Source: Flavimaricola marinus (GTDB taxonomy: Bacteria > Pseudomonadota > Alphaproteobacteria > Rhodobacterales > Rhodobacteraceae). Taken from it: DNA of 64,000 bases. The stretch lies in assembly GCF_900184895.1 (NCBI RefSeq), contig NZ_FXZK01000001.1:868001-932000 (forward strand), in the 5' to 3' direction. This document shows, one piece after another, positions 55,849-63,668 of the stretch. The translations under genes were made by a program, and so were the position numbers. The first letter of the stretch is position 1, and each line of letters opens with the position of its first letter. The notes beneath the pieces were generated by a model, which saw only the letters and a list, made by a program, of their open reading frames with translations, made no database searches and was not told the DNA's origin.

Positions 55849-56495
55849 CCGAGATACGCGCAGTCATCTTTGACATGGACGGCACCCTGATCGATAGCGA
55901 ACGGCTGATGATCGGCTGCGCCATGGTGGCGCTGCGGCAGCTCGGGCACCCCGAACGGGAGGACGTGCTGGTCAGCATGGTGGGGATCGTCAACGACGAA
56001 TGCGACGCCATCCTGCGAGAGGCGTTCGGGCCGTCGATGGATCTGGCGGAATTTCACGGGGTCTGGCGCGGACACGTCCTCGACGCCTATTCCAAGGGGA
56101 TCCCGCTGCGGCCGGGGGCTCGCGACCTGCTCGATCATCTGAGCGACAAGGGCACGCCGATCGCGGTCGCGACCAACTCCAAGACCGAACCGGCCAAGAC
56201 GCACCTCAAGACCGCCGGGATCGACCACTACTTCGGGCACCCGCGGATCCTCGGACGGGATCTGGTGGCCACGCCCAAGCCGGCGCCCGATCTGTTCCTG
56301 CACGCCGCCGAGGTGCTCGACACCGATCCGGCGCATTGCCTCGTGTTCGAGGACAGCGACGCAGGGACTGTCGGCGCGCGAGCGGCCGGGATGCATGTGG
56401 TGCAGATCCCCGACATGAAACCCGCCGGCACCGATCACGCCCACCTGATCACCGACAGCCTGCTCTCGGGGGCACGGCACTACGGCATCCTCTAG
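55845..56495 (+). CDS. HAD family phosphatase (beta-phosphoglucomutase-like)
   Basis: A 216-residue HAD IA protein. Motif I FDMDGTLIDSE, motif II VATNSKTEPAK, motif III/IV ATPKPAPDLFLHAAE and VFEDSDAGTVGAR. The C-terminal half closely matches the gene at 15877 (VVQIPDMKPA versus VVQIPDLHPP). The ATG overlaps the amidohydrolase stop, with AAAGGAACC upstream, so the two are coupled; a joint pathway is possible but not obvious. Confidence 0.88.
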   Translation: MTEIRAVIFDMDGTLIDSERLMIGCAMVALRQLGHPEREDVLVSMVGIVNDECDAILREAFGPSMDLAEFHGVWRGHVLDAYSKGIPLRPGARDLLDHLSDKGTPIAVATNSKTEPAKTHLKTAGIDHYFGHPRILGRDLVATPKPAPDLFLHAAEVLDTDPAHCLVFEDSDAGTVGARAAGMHVVQIPDMKPAGTDHAHLITDSLLSGARHYGIL

Positions 56496-56517
56496 ACCGC
56501 AACACAGGGAGAGACCC

Positions 56518-56814
56518 ATGGACGACGCCACCCGCGACCGGATCGAGGCAGCCGCCTTTCGCCGCCTGCGCAAGCATCTGATGGAAGACCGGCCCGACGT
56601 GCAGAACATCGACCTGATGAACCTCGGCGGCTTCTGCCGGAACTGCCTGTCGCGCTGGATGCAGGAAGCGGCGGCCGAAGAGGGGATCGAGATGTCCAAG
56701 GACGAGGCCCGCGCCGCCTATTACGGGATGCCCTATTCGGAATGGATCGCCCAACATCAGACCGAAGCGACGCCGGAACAGAAGGCCGCCTTCGCCAAGA
56801 AGAAGGACCACTAG
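56518..56814 (+). CDS. DUF1244 family protein
   Basis: A 98-residue cytoplasmic protein of a small alphaproteobacterial family. The conserved core is AFRRLRKHLMEDRPDVQNID and NLGGFCRNCLSRWMQEA with a CxxC, then YYGMPYSEW. Function unknown. Twenty-two bases after the HAD gene on the same strand. Confidence 0.88.
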   Translation: MDDATRDRIEAAAFRRLRKHLMEDRPDVQNIDLMNLGGFCRNCLSRWMQEAAAEEGIEMSKDEARAAYYGMPYSEWIAQHQTEATPEQKAAFAKKKDH

Positions 56815-56867
56815 TCGGGTCAGTCGGTCTGTCATTGCGGGCGGTGCGATCACGGCACCTGCGGGAC

Positions 56868-56903
56868 GCTCCGCGGGGAGTTTTTCTGCCAAGATGAAGG
56901 GGA
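56868..56903 (+). repeat. Dispersed gene-border element, copy 5
   Basis: Reads CTCCGCGGGGAGTTTTTCTG then CCAAGATGAAGGGG. A CTCC/GGAG stem plus T tract at about 55 bp after the DUF1244 stop could end that transcript. The rest of the convergent spacer (56904-57062) contains a 15-bp direct repeat but no gene. Confidence 0.65.
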
Positions 56904-56975
56904 GATGTTGCGCCCCTGCCCTGCCGGGCGTGCGCTGCATGAACCCTGCCCGGAATTGCGGATACCGAAAACGAT

Positions 56976-57012
56976 ACCGACGGCATACCGACGCCAGACC
57001 GACGGCATACCG
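56976..57012. repeat. 15-bp direct repeat pair
   Basis: ACCGACGGCATACCG occurs at 56976-56990 and again at 56998-57012, separated by seven bases (start-to-start 22, about two helical turns). It lies in a convergent spacer. A near-match GATACCGAAAACGATACCG precedes it, so this may be slipped repeats rather than a binding site. Confidence 0.6.
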
Positions 57013-57062
57013 CAGGCCGTTTCGGGCCATTTCGGCCCGTTAAGGTATTGAGTCGGTCGCCG

Positions 57063-57920
57063 TCAGACGGCGGCCTTGCGGCTCTCGTCAACGTAGATCT
57101 CGCGCAGGCGGAGCGCCAAGGGGCCGGGGCTGCCGGAGCCGATCTGAACCCCGTCGATCTCGGTGACGGGCATCACGAAAGTGGTCGCCGAGGTGATGAA
57201 CGCCTCGTCCGCGGTCTGGGCCTCCTCGATGGAAAAGCTGCGTTCTTCCACGGTCATTTGCGCCTCTCGGGCAAAGCGCAGCACGGCGGCGCGGGTGATG
57301 CCGCTGAGGATCTCGTTGCCCAGGTGTCGTGTGATGATCGTGTTGCCACGCACGATATAGGCGTTGTTGCTGGTGCCCTCGGTGACCATGCCGTCCTCGA
57401 CCATCCAAGCGTCATCGACGCCGGCGGCCTTGGCCATCATCTTGCCCATCGAGGGATAGAGAAGCTGCACCGTCTTGATATCGCGGCGGCCCCAGCGAAT
57501 ATCGGGGATCGAGATGACCTTGATACCCTTGGAGGCGGCGGCATCCCCCGCCAAACCGGGCTTGGATTGGGTAAACAATACAACGGTTTGCGGCGTGCCC
57601 TCGGGCGGGAAGGCGAAATCGCGATCGGCCGGTGCGCCCCGGGTGATCTGCAGATAGACGGCGCCCTCGTCGACCGCGTTGAGCGACACCAGCTCGCGGT
57701 GGATCGCCAGAAGATCATCTGCCGGCATCGGCATCGGCATGCCAAGCTCTGCAAGGGACCGCTCCAGCCGCAGGACATGCCCTTCAAAATCAAGGATTTT
57801 CCCGTCGATGACCGAGGTCACTTCGTAGACGCCGTCCGCCATCAGAAAGCCGCGATCAAAGACCGAGATCTTGGCGTCATTCTCGGCGACATACTCGCCA
57901 TTGACGTAGACAGTGCGCAT
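57063..57920 (-). CDS. D-amino-acid aminotransferase (class IV PLP enzyme)
   Basis: A 285-residue fold-type IV aminotransferase. FDRGFLMADGVYEV at the start and the PLP lysine Lys149 in RWGRRDIKTVQLL match D-alanine transaminase more than BcaT; EGTSNNAYIV and the substrate loops also fit. It would interconvert D-amino acids with 2-oxo acids through D-glutamate. It sits nine bases downstream of dgcA, which supports a D-amino-acid role. Confidence 0.87.
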   Translation of the reverse strand: MRTVYVNGEYVAENDAKISVFDRGFLMADGVYEVTSVIDGKILDFEGHVLRLERSLAELGMPMPMPADDLLAIHRELVSLNAVDEGAVYLQITRGAPADRDFAFPPEGTPQTVVLFTQSKPGLAGDAAASKGIKVISIPDIRWGRRDIKTVQLLYPSMGKMMAKAAGVDDAWMVEDGMVTEGTSNNAYIVRGNTIITRHLGNEILSGITRAAVLRFAREAQMTVEERSFSIEEAQTADEAFITSATTFVMPVTEIDGVQIGSGSPGPLALRLREIYVDESRKAAV

Positions 57921-57929
57921 CGAAATCTC

Positions 57930-58895
57930 CTAACCCCAAAGTGCCGCGTCGGACGGGTGGACCCCCGCCTCGTCAAACCGCAACGGATGGGCACGGTCTT
58001 GGGCCAGCAAGAGCGGGCCGTCAAGATCTGTCACCGCCACACCTTGCGCGACCAACACCGCCGGGGCCATCGCCAGAGACGACCCGACCATGCAGCCGAC
58101 CATCACGCCAAAGCCCATTGCTTGGGCCTCGGCCTTCAGGGCAAGGGCCTCGGTCAGCCCACCCGTCTTGTCGAGCTTGATGTTCACAACGTCGTAGCGG
58201 CCCTGCAACGCCACCAGCGACGCCCGGTCATGGCAGCTCTCGTCGGCGCAGAGCGGCACAGGGCGGGCCAACCCGTCGAGAGCCGCGTCCTCTCCGGCGG
58301 GCAGAGGCTGCTCGACGAGATCCACACCGAGGCGCTGCAAATGCGGGGCCAGATCGGCATAGACCTCGGCGGACCAGCCCTCATTCGCATCCACAATGAT
58401 CCGAGCCGCAGGGGCGCCTCGGCGCACCGCCTCAAGTCGGGGCATATCCTCCGGCGTGCCCAGCTTGATCTTCAAGAGCGGGCGAAACGCATGTTCGCGG
58501 GCCTGCGCCTCCATCGCTTCGGGGCTGTCGAGGGACAGGGTATAGGCGGTCACCTCCGGCCCCGGCGCGGACAGCCCGGCCAACTGCCAGACCCGGCGAC
58601 CGGCCTGCTTGGCCTCGAGATCCCACAGGGCGCAGTCGACGGCATTGCGCGCAGCCCCCGCAGGGAGTGCCTCCTGAAGCTCGGCCCGGCCAATCCCCTC
58701 GGGCAACCCGGAAATCTGCGCCGTTACGCTCTCGAGGCTCTCGCCATAGCGGGCATAGGGCACGCATTCGCCCCACCCCGTCACACCGTCGCGGGTGACT
58801 GTCACGGTCAAGACCTTGGCCTCGGTGCGCGACCCGCGACTGATGGTAAACACACGGGCGAGCGGAAACGCTTCCGGGCGCACTTCAATTGACAC
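57930..58895 (-). CDS. dgcA: N-acetyl-D-glutamate racemase DgcA (dipeptide epimerase family)
   Basis: An enolase-superfamily enzyme of about 321 residues. Catalytic lysines lie in LLKIKLG and NIKLDKTGG; metal ligands in IIVDANEGW, LVEQPLP and CADESC. By sequence alone it reads as an L-Ala-D/L-Glu epimerase; next to a DUF1611 gene it is better called DgcA, which racemises N-acetyl-D-glutamate in the D-glutamate pathway of marine bacteria. Start is uncertain: GTG 58895 has AAGGGG 6 nt upstream, whereas ATG 58910 lies inside a dispersed repeat and has no ribosome binding site. Confidence 0.82.
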   Translation of the reverse strand: MSIEVRPEAFPLARVFTISRGSRTEAKVLTVTVTRDGVTGWGECVPYARYGESLESVTAQISGLPEGIGRAELQEALPAGAARNAVDCALWDLEAKQAGRRVWQLAGLSAPGPEVTAYTLSLDSPEAMEAQAREHAFRPLLKIKLGTPEDMPRLEAVRRGAPAARIIVDANEGWSAEVYADLAPHLQRLGVDLVEQPLPAGEDAALDGLARPVPLCADESCHDRASLVALQGRYDVVNIKLDKTGGLTEALALKAEAQAMGFGVMVGCMVGSSLAMAPAVLVAQGVAVTDLDGPLLLAQDRAHPLRFDEAGVHPSDAALWG

Positions 58896-58900
58896 AACGG

Positions 58901-58927
58901 GCCCCTTCATCTTGGCAAATAAACTCA
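58901..58927 (-). repeat. Dispersed gene-border element, copy 6
   Basis: Minus strand GTGAGTTTATTTGCCAAGATGAAGGGGC. The tail of the element supplies the AAGGGG that looks like the ribosome binding site of dgcA. The CTCC/GGAG stem is degenerate here. Confidence 0.55.
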
Positions 58928-58967
58928 CGACACGGCGCCGGTCAAAAAGACCGAGCCAAGGGCAAGG

Positions 58968-59969
58968 CTACACCGCCGCCAAGGCCTCGGCCAGTCGCGC
59001 CGCCCCCTGCCGGAACGGATCGACGGCGGGCAGACCAAACTCGGCCTCGACCTCCGCCAGATAGGCGAGGGCCGCAGGTTCGTCCATCGCGGCGGTATTG
59101 ACCGAAATGCCGACGATCCGACACTCGGGATTGGCGTCACGCGCGACCATCAATGCCGTGTCGGCCATGGTGCGGAGGCTCGGCAGGGGGCGGCCGGGCA
59201 GGCCGCGCATATGCGGGCGGGTCGGCTCGTGACAAAGGATCAGCGCATCGGGCTGGCCTCCGTGGATCAGCGCCATCGACACGCCCGAGAACGACAGATG
59301 GTGCAGGCTGCCCTGCCCTTCGATCAAATCCCAATGATCGGGATCGTTGTCGGGGGTGAGCCATTCGATCGACCCCGACATGAAGTCGGCGATCACCGCA
59401 TCCAGCGGAACCCCGTCTCCCGTGATCAGGATGCCGGTCTGTCCAGTGGCGCGAAACGTCGCTTTCATGCCCGCCTCGGCCATCGCCTTGTCCAGCGCGA
59501 GGGCGGTGTACATCTTGCCCACCGAGCAATCGGTGCCGACCGCCAGACAGCGCTTGCCCGTCCGGCGGGCACCCGAAGCGATCGGATACTTGACCGATGG
59601 CACGCGCACGTCATGCAGCGTTCGCCCATGCGCCTTTGCAGCCGCCACCAGCGCGGGATCGTCGCGCAGCAGGTTGTGCAGGCCGGACGCGATGTCAAAG
59701 CCGACCGTCAGGGCTTCCAGCAAGACTTCTTTCCACAGCGGGGAAATCACGCCGCCCCGGTTGGCCACGCCAATGACCAGGGTGCGGGCTCCGGCGTCCC
59801 ATGCCTCTTGCAGCGTCATGTCGGGCAGCTTCATGTCCGCGCCGCAGTTGGGCAGGCGGAATTGGGCAATCGCGTGATCCGGTCGCCAGTCGCGGATGCC
59901 TTGCGCCACCTTCGCAGCAAGCGGGTCGGGCGCATCGCCCAGAAACAAGAGATAGGGGGTGGGAATCAT
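58968..59969 (-). CDS. dgcN: D-glutamate N-acetyltransferase DgcN (DUF1611)
   Basis: A 333-residue DUF1611 protein with N-terminal Rossmann-like domain and a P-loop-like segment GTDCSVGKMYTALALDK. In marine Proteobacteria DgcN acetylates D-glutamate with acetyl-CoA, DgcA inverts it to N-acetyl-L-glutamate. Recognition rests on the family and the dgcA neighbour 72 bp downstream. ATG 59969 has AAGGAG; an open frame upstream to 60092 has no homology. First gene of dgcN-dgcA-aminotransferase. Confidence 0.85.
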   Translation of the reverse strand: MIPTPYLLFLGDAPDPLAAKVAQGIRDWRPDHAIAQFRLPNCGADMKLPDMTLQEAWDAGARTLVIGVANRGGVISPLWKEVLLEALTVGFDIASGLHNLLRDDPALVAAAKAHGRTLHDVRVPSVKYPIASGARRTGKRCLAVGTDCSVGKMYTALALDKAMAEAGMKATFRATGQTGILITGDGVPLDAVIADFMSGSIEWLTPDNDPDHWDLIEGQGSLHHLSFSGVSMALIHGGQPDALILCHEPTRPHMRGLPGRPLPSLRTMADTALMVARDANPECRIVGISVNTAAMDEPAALAYLAEVEAEFGLPAVDPFRQGAARLAEALAAV

Positions 59970-60307
59970 GAGAAGGCTCCTTCGACGGCAACGTTGCACA
60001 AAATCGCGCAGTTTGCCGCGAATGTGCTGCGAAAGGAACGACGGTTCGGCCGGCTCCGCACAATTCTTGCGCGTCGTTTCGGGGGATTGCACAACATCCT
60101 CCCAACCTTCGGGCGCCAGCCGGCGGCATCCACGCGGCCGCGCCCGCCGCGCCGAGTTGGCCCCACGACCCTTGCGGCGAGAGCAACCAACTCAAAGGCA
60201 AACCATCCGGAATGCTGCACCTGCGAAAAACCGGCTTGCCGATCATCACGCAATATTATACCCCCACAGGCAATCACAGCGCAATTTCCTTACCAAAAGG
60301 CCCTGAC
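59970..60307. promoter_or_regulatory. Shared control region of dgcN and mcl1
   Basis: A 338-bp divergent spacer without a credible gene. TTGCACAA occurs twice (59994-60001 and 60087-60094). RamB/ScfR-type regulators of acyl-CoA pathways use TTGC-rich sites, so these are candidates only. An AT-rich stretch at about 60248-60260 (CAATATTATAC) could hold the -10 of mcl1. Confidence 0.45.
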
Positions 60308-61264
60308 ATGTCCTTCCGGCTTCAGCCCACACCACCCGCTCGGCCCAACCGTTGTCAATTGTTCGGCCCCGGCTCCCGGATGGCTCTGTTCGAGAAAATG
60401 GCCGCTTCCGCCGCCGACGTGATCAACCTCGATCTCGAAGACAGCGTCGCCCCCTCCGACAAGGACACCGCGCGGGCCAATATCATCGCCGCGACGCACG
60501 AGGTCGACTGGAACAGCAAATACCTCAGCGTGCGGATCAACGGGCTGGACACGCCCTATTGGTATCGGGACGTGGTCGAACTGCTCGAAAACGCCTCCGA
60601 CCGGCTCGATCAGATCATGATCCCCAAGGTCGGTTGCGCGGCCGATGTCTATGCGGTCGACGCGCTCGTCACCGCGATCGAGGCGGCCAAAGGGCGCAGC
60701 AAGCCGATCAGCTTCGAGGTGATTATCGAATCCGCCGCAGGGATCGCCCATGTCGAGGAAATCGCGGCCTCCAGCCCGCGTTTGCAGGCCATGTCGCTCG
60801 GCGCGGCGGACTTTGCCGCCTCGATGGGGATGCAGACCACCGGGATCGGCGGCACGCAGGAGAACTACTACATGCAGCACGGCGAGGCTCGGCATTACTC
60901 CGATCCGTGGCACTGGGCGCAAACCGCCATCGTCGCGGCCTGCCGGACCCACGGCGTGCTGCCTGTCGACGGGCCATTCGGTGATTTCAGCGACGACGAA
61001 GGCTTTCGCGCTCAGGCGCGGCGGTCGGCCACGCTGGGCATGGTCGGCAAATGGGCGATCCACCCAAAGCAGGTGGCGCTGTCCAACGAGGTCTTCACCC
61101 CGTCGGCAGAGGCGGTGGCGGAGGCACGCGAAATCCTTGCCGCAATGGACGAGGCCAAGGCACGGGGTGAGGGAGCCACGGTCTACAAGGGACGGCTCGT
61201 GGATATCGCCTCGATCAAGCAGGCCGAGGTCATCGTGCGGCAATCCGAGATGATCGCAGGCTGA
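60308..61264 (+). CDS. mcl1: L-malyl-CoA/beta-methylmalyl-CoA lyase
   Basis: A 318-residue CitE-like lyase of the ethylmalonyl-CoA pathway that splits beta-methylmalyl-CoA to glyoxylate and propionyl-CoA, and malyl-CoA to glyoxylate and acetyl-CoA. Visible: RCQLFGPGSRMALFEKMAAS, the metal-binding LDLEDSVAPSDK, FEVIIESAAGIAH with the catalytic Glu, and the C-terminal GMVGKWAIHPKQ. Length matches Rhodobacter Mcl1. ATG 60308 has AAAGG upstream. Confidence 0.94.
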   Translation: MSFRLQPTPPARPNRCQLFGPGSRMALFEKMAASAADVINLDLEDSVAPSDKDTARANIIAATHEVDWNSKYLSVRINGLDTPYWYRDVVELLENASDRLDQIMIPKVGCAADVYAVDALVTAIEAAKGRSKPISFEVIIESAAGIAHVEEIAASSPRLQAMSLGAADFAASMGMQTTGIGGTQENYYMQHGEARHYSDPWHWAQTAIVAACRTHGVLPVDGPFGDFSDDEGFRAQARRSATLGMVGKWAIHPKQVALSNEVFTPSAEAVAEAREILAAMDEAKARGEGATVYKGRLVDIASIKQAEVIVRQSEMIAG

Positions 61265-61357
61265 TGCCCGCCCGTGCAGGCGGCGCCCGGCGCATTGGGC
61301 TTTGCCGCCTCGCCTGATCCTGCTATCCCCGGATCAATTCTTGAGATGGGGATAGCC

Positions 61358-62590
61358 ATGATCACGCGCCACCTTGCCGCCACCACGCCGCTCTGCCTCG
61401 CGACGATCCTCGCAGGGTCGGTCGCCACGGCGCAAACCAGCTTCGACGTCTCCGCCGGATACGCCACCGAGAGCCTCTATCAGAACGAGCGGTTCGGCTT
61501 TGACGCCGGGGCCTTTGCCAGCGTCGGGATCACCGGGCAGGCGGGCGTCCTGCAATACCGGCTCAGCCTCGGCACCAACGAAGACAGCGACCTGCTGCTC
61601 GACGGGTCCTACGTGCAACTGGATGCCGGCAACTGGGTCTACGGCTTTGGTCAGATCGACCGAAACTGGGGGCCGTCGCGGTTCAGCTCGATTATCATGT
61701 CGTCGAACGCACGGCCGCATCCGACCGTCTATATCCGCAAGGAAAACGCCACGGCCTTCAACCTGCCGGTGCTGGAATGGCTCGGCCCGTGGGATTTCGA
61801 GACGTTCTTCGGCCAACTCGAAGAGGACCGGGCCACACCAAACGCCAAGACCTTCGGGATGCGGGTCGGGATCAACCCCGCGCCGGGGCTGACGATCAAC
61901 TTCGAGCGGACCGCGCAATGGGGCGGCGGTGACCGGCCCGAAGATTTCGAGGCGATCTTCTCGATGATCTTCGGCGATACGAACTCGACTGGCGCCGATC
62001 CGGATGCTGCCAACCAGATCGCCGGGATCAGCTTCTCCTACGACCTGCCGCCTTCCATCGCGCCGGTTCGGATCTATGGGCAGATCGCCGGCGAGGACGA
62101 AGCCGCCAACCTGCCGATCAAGTTCATGCACCTCGCCGGGGTCGAGCTCGATATGCCCGTGGGCGGGGTGCCCTCGCTGTTCACGCTGGAGATGATCGAC
62201 ACCCGGATCGACAGCCTCGGGCAAGGGTCGTTCCCAAACATCGCCTATGAGAACCGGTTCTACCCCTCGGGCTATACATACGAAGGGCGGGTCATGGGCG
62301 TGCCGATCGACACCGACGGGTTCTCGCTGCGGCTGTCGGGGGCGCACGTGCTCGACGAGCTTACCGTCGATTGGGGGCTGGCGCAGGTCAGCATCAACGA
62401 ATTCGGCACGCTGGATCACCGGCTGTCCTCCGTCCCGGTCTCGGGCGTGGTCGCCGATCTGGGCGGCTCCTACGATTTCGGCAACGGGATGAGCCTGCGG
62501 GCCGGGGTCAGCTATCAGGATTTCGACCTCGACACCGCCGGGATCTCCGAAGGGCTTTCGGGGTCGGTATTGCTGAGCCGGACGTTCTGA
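61358..62590 (+). CDS. Wzi-like outer-membrane beta-barrel protein
   Basis: A 410-residue exported protein. Signal peptide about residues 1-23 (CLATILAGSVATAQ). Many alternating strands ending in aromatic SVLLSRTF indicate an outer-membrane barrel. The segment IDRNWGPSRFSSIIMSSNAR matches the capsule assembly Wzi family, which anchors capsular polysaccharide. No capsule genes are nearby, so the polymer is unknown. ATG 61358 has GGGGA upstream; ATG 61346 is in frame. Confidence 0.8.
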   Translation: MITRHLAATTPLCLATILAGSVATAQTSFDVSAGYATESLYQNERFGFDAGAFASVGITGQAGVLQYRLSLGTNEDSDLLLDGSYVQLDAGNWVYGFGQIDRNWGPSRFSSIIMSSNARPHPTVYIRKENATAFNLPVLEWLGPWDFETFFGQLEEDRATPNAKTFGMRVGINPAPGLTINFERTAQWGGGDRPEDFEAIFSMIFGDTNSTGADPDAANQIAGISFSYDLPPSIAPVRIYGQIAGEDEAANLPIKFMHLAGVELDMPVGGVPSLFTLEMIDTRIDSLGQGSFPNIAYENRFYPSGYTYEGRVMGVPIDTDGFSLRLSGAHVLDELTVDWGLAQVSINEFGTLDHRLSSVPVSGVVADLGGSYDFGNGMSLRAGVSYQDFDLDTAGISEGLSGSVLLSRTF

Positions 62591-62646
62591 GCGGGCGGCG
62601 CACGGCGCAGACCGGCGGCTTTGGACGCCGGCAAGACGCTGTTCAG

Positions 62647-62684
62647 TTGCAATGTCCCTGTTCCTCGCCCTATATCGCTAGGGC
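62647..62684 (+). promoter_or_regulatory. Promoter of accA with overlapping palindrome
   Basis: TTGCAA (62647-62652), 18-base spacer, TATATC (62671-62676). The inverted repeat GCCCTA/TAGGGC (62667-62672 and 62679-62684, six-base spacer) overlaps the -10 and runs to the expected start site, a position suited to a repressor. The accA ATG is about 22 nt beyond. Confidence 0.55.
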
Positions 62685-62705
62685 AACCGCCCGTCGGAGA
62701 GATTG

Positions 62706-63668
62706 ATGAAAAACTACCTTGAGTTTGAAAAGCCGCTGGCCGAAATCGAAGGCAAGGCCGAAGAGCTTCGCGCCATGGCCCGGACCAACACCGGGATGGA
62801 CATCGAGAAAGAGGCCGCCGCGCTGGACAAGAAGGCGGGCGATCTGCTCAAATCTCTCTATGGAAACCTGTCGGCCTGGCAGAAATGCCAAGTGGCCCGG
62901 CATCCCGACAGGCCGCATTGCAAAAGCTACATCGAGACGCTGTTCACCGAATACACGCCACTGGCGGGCGACCGGAACTTTGCCGATGACCATTCGGTCA
63001 TGGGCGGTCTGGCACGGCTCGGCGATCAGGCGGTCATGGTGATCGGGCACGAAAAGGGCAACGACACCAAAAGCCGGATCGAACGGAATTTCGGCATGGC
63101 GCGGCCCGAAGGCTATCGCAAGGCGATCCGGCTGATGGAACTGGCGGACCGGTTCGGCGTGCCGGTCGTGACGATCGTCGACACTCCCGGTGCCTATCCC
63201 GGCAAGGGCGCCGAAGAGCGCGGCCAGTCCGAAGCGATCGCGCGGGCGACAGAGAAATGTCTGGCGCTCAAGGTGCCTCTGGTCACCGTCATCATCGGTG
63301 AAGGCGGATCCGGCGGGGCCGTGGCCTTCGCCACCGCGAACCGGGTTCTGATGCTGGAGCATTCGATCTACTCCGTGATCTCGCCCGAAGGCTGCGCCTC
63401 GATCCTGTGGAAGAACGCCGAGAAGATGCGCGAAGCGGCCGAAGCTCTGCGTCTGACCGCGCAAAACCTCAAGGAACTGGGCGTCTGCGACACCATCGTT
63501 AAAGAGCCGCTCGGCGGCGCGCACCGCGATGCCCCGGCGGCCATCGACGCGGTGGGCAAGGCGATCCGCAAGGCGCTCGCTGACCTCGCCGGCACCGACG
63601 GGCTGGACCTGCGCAACAATCGGCGCAAGAAGTATCTTGGCATCGGCTCCAAAGGTCTCGCCGCCTGA
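62706..63668 (+). CDS. accA: Acetyl-CoA carboxylase carboxyltransferase subunit alpha
   Basis: A 320-residue subunit that with AccD transfers the carboxyl group from carboxybiotin to acetyl-CoA, making malonyl-CoA. N-terminal coiled region ([19 protein letters not shown]), then the carboxyltransferase core: [64 protein letters not shown] 62706 has GGAGAG; its TGA overlaps the ATG of the next gene. Confidence 0.97.
   Translation: MKNYLEFEKPLAEIEGKAEELRAMARTNTGMDIEKEAAALDKKAGDLLKSLYGNLSAWQKCQVARHPDRPHCKSYIETLFTEYTPLAGDRNFADDHSVMGGLARLGDQAVMVIGHEKGNDTKSRIERNFGMARPEGYRKAIRLMELADRFGVPVVTIVDTPGAYPGKGAEERGQSEAIARATEKCLALKVPLVTVIIGEGGSGGAVAFATANRVLMLEHSIYSVISPEGCASILWKNAEKMREAAEALRLTAQNLKELGVCDTIVKEPLGGAHRDAPAAIDAVGKAIRKALADLAGTDGLDLRNNRRKKYLGIGSKGLAA

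Noticed and set aside
57048-58892. A 614-codon plus-strand open frame
   Set aside because: Antisense to the aminotransferase and dgcA; His/Gly/Arg-rich shadow.
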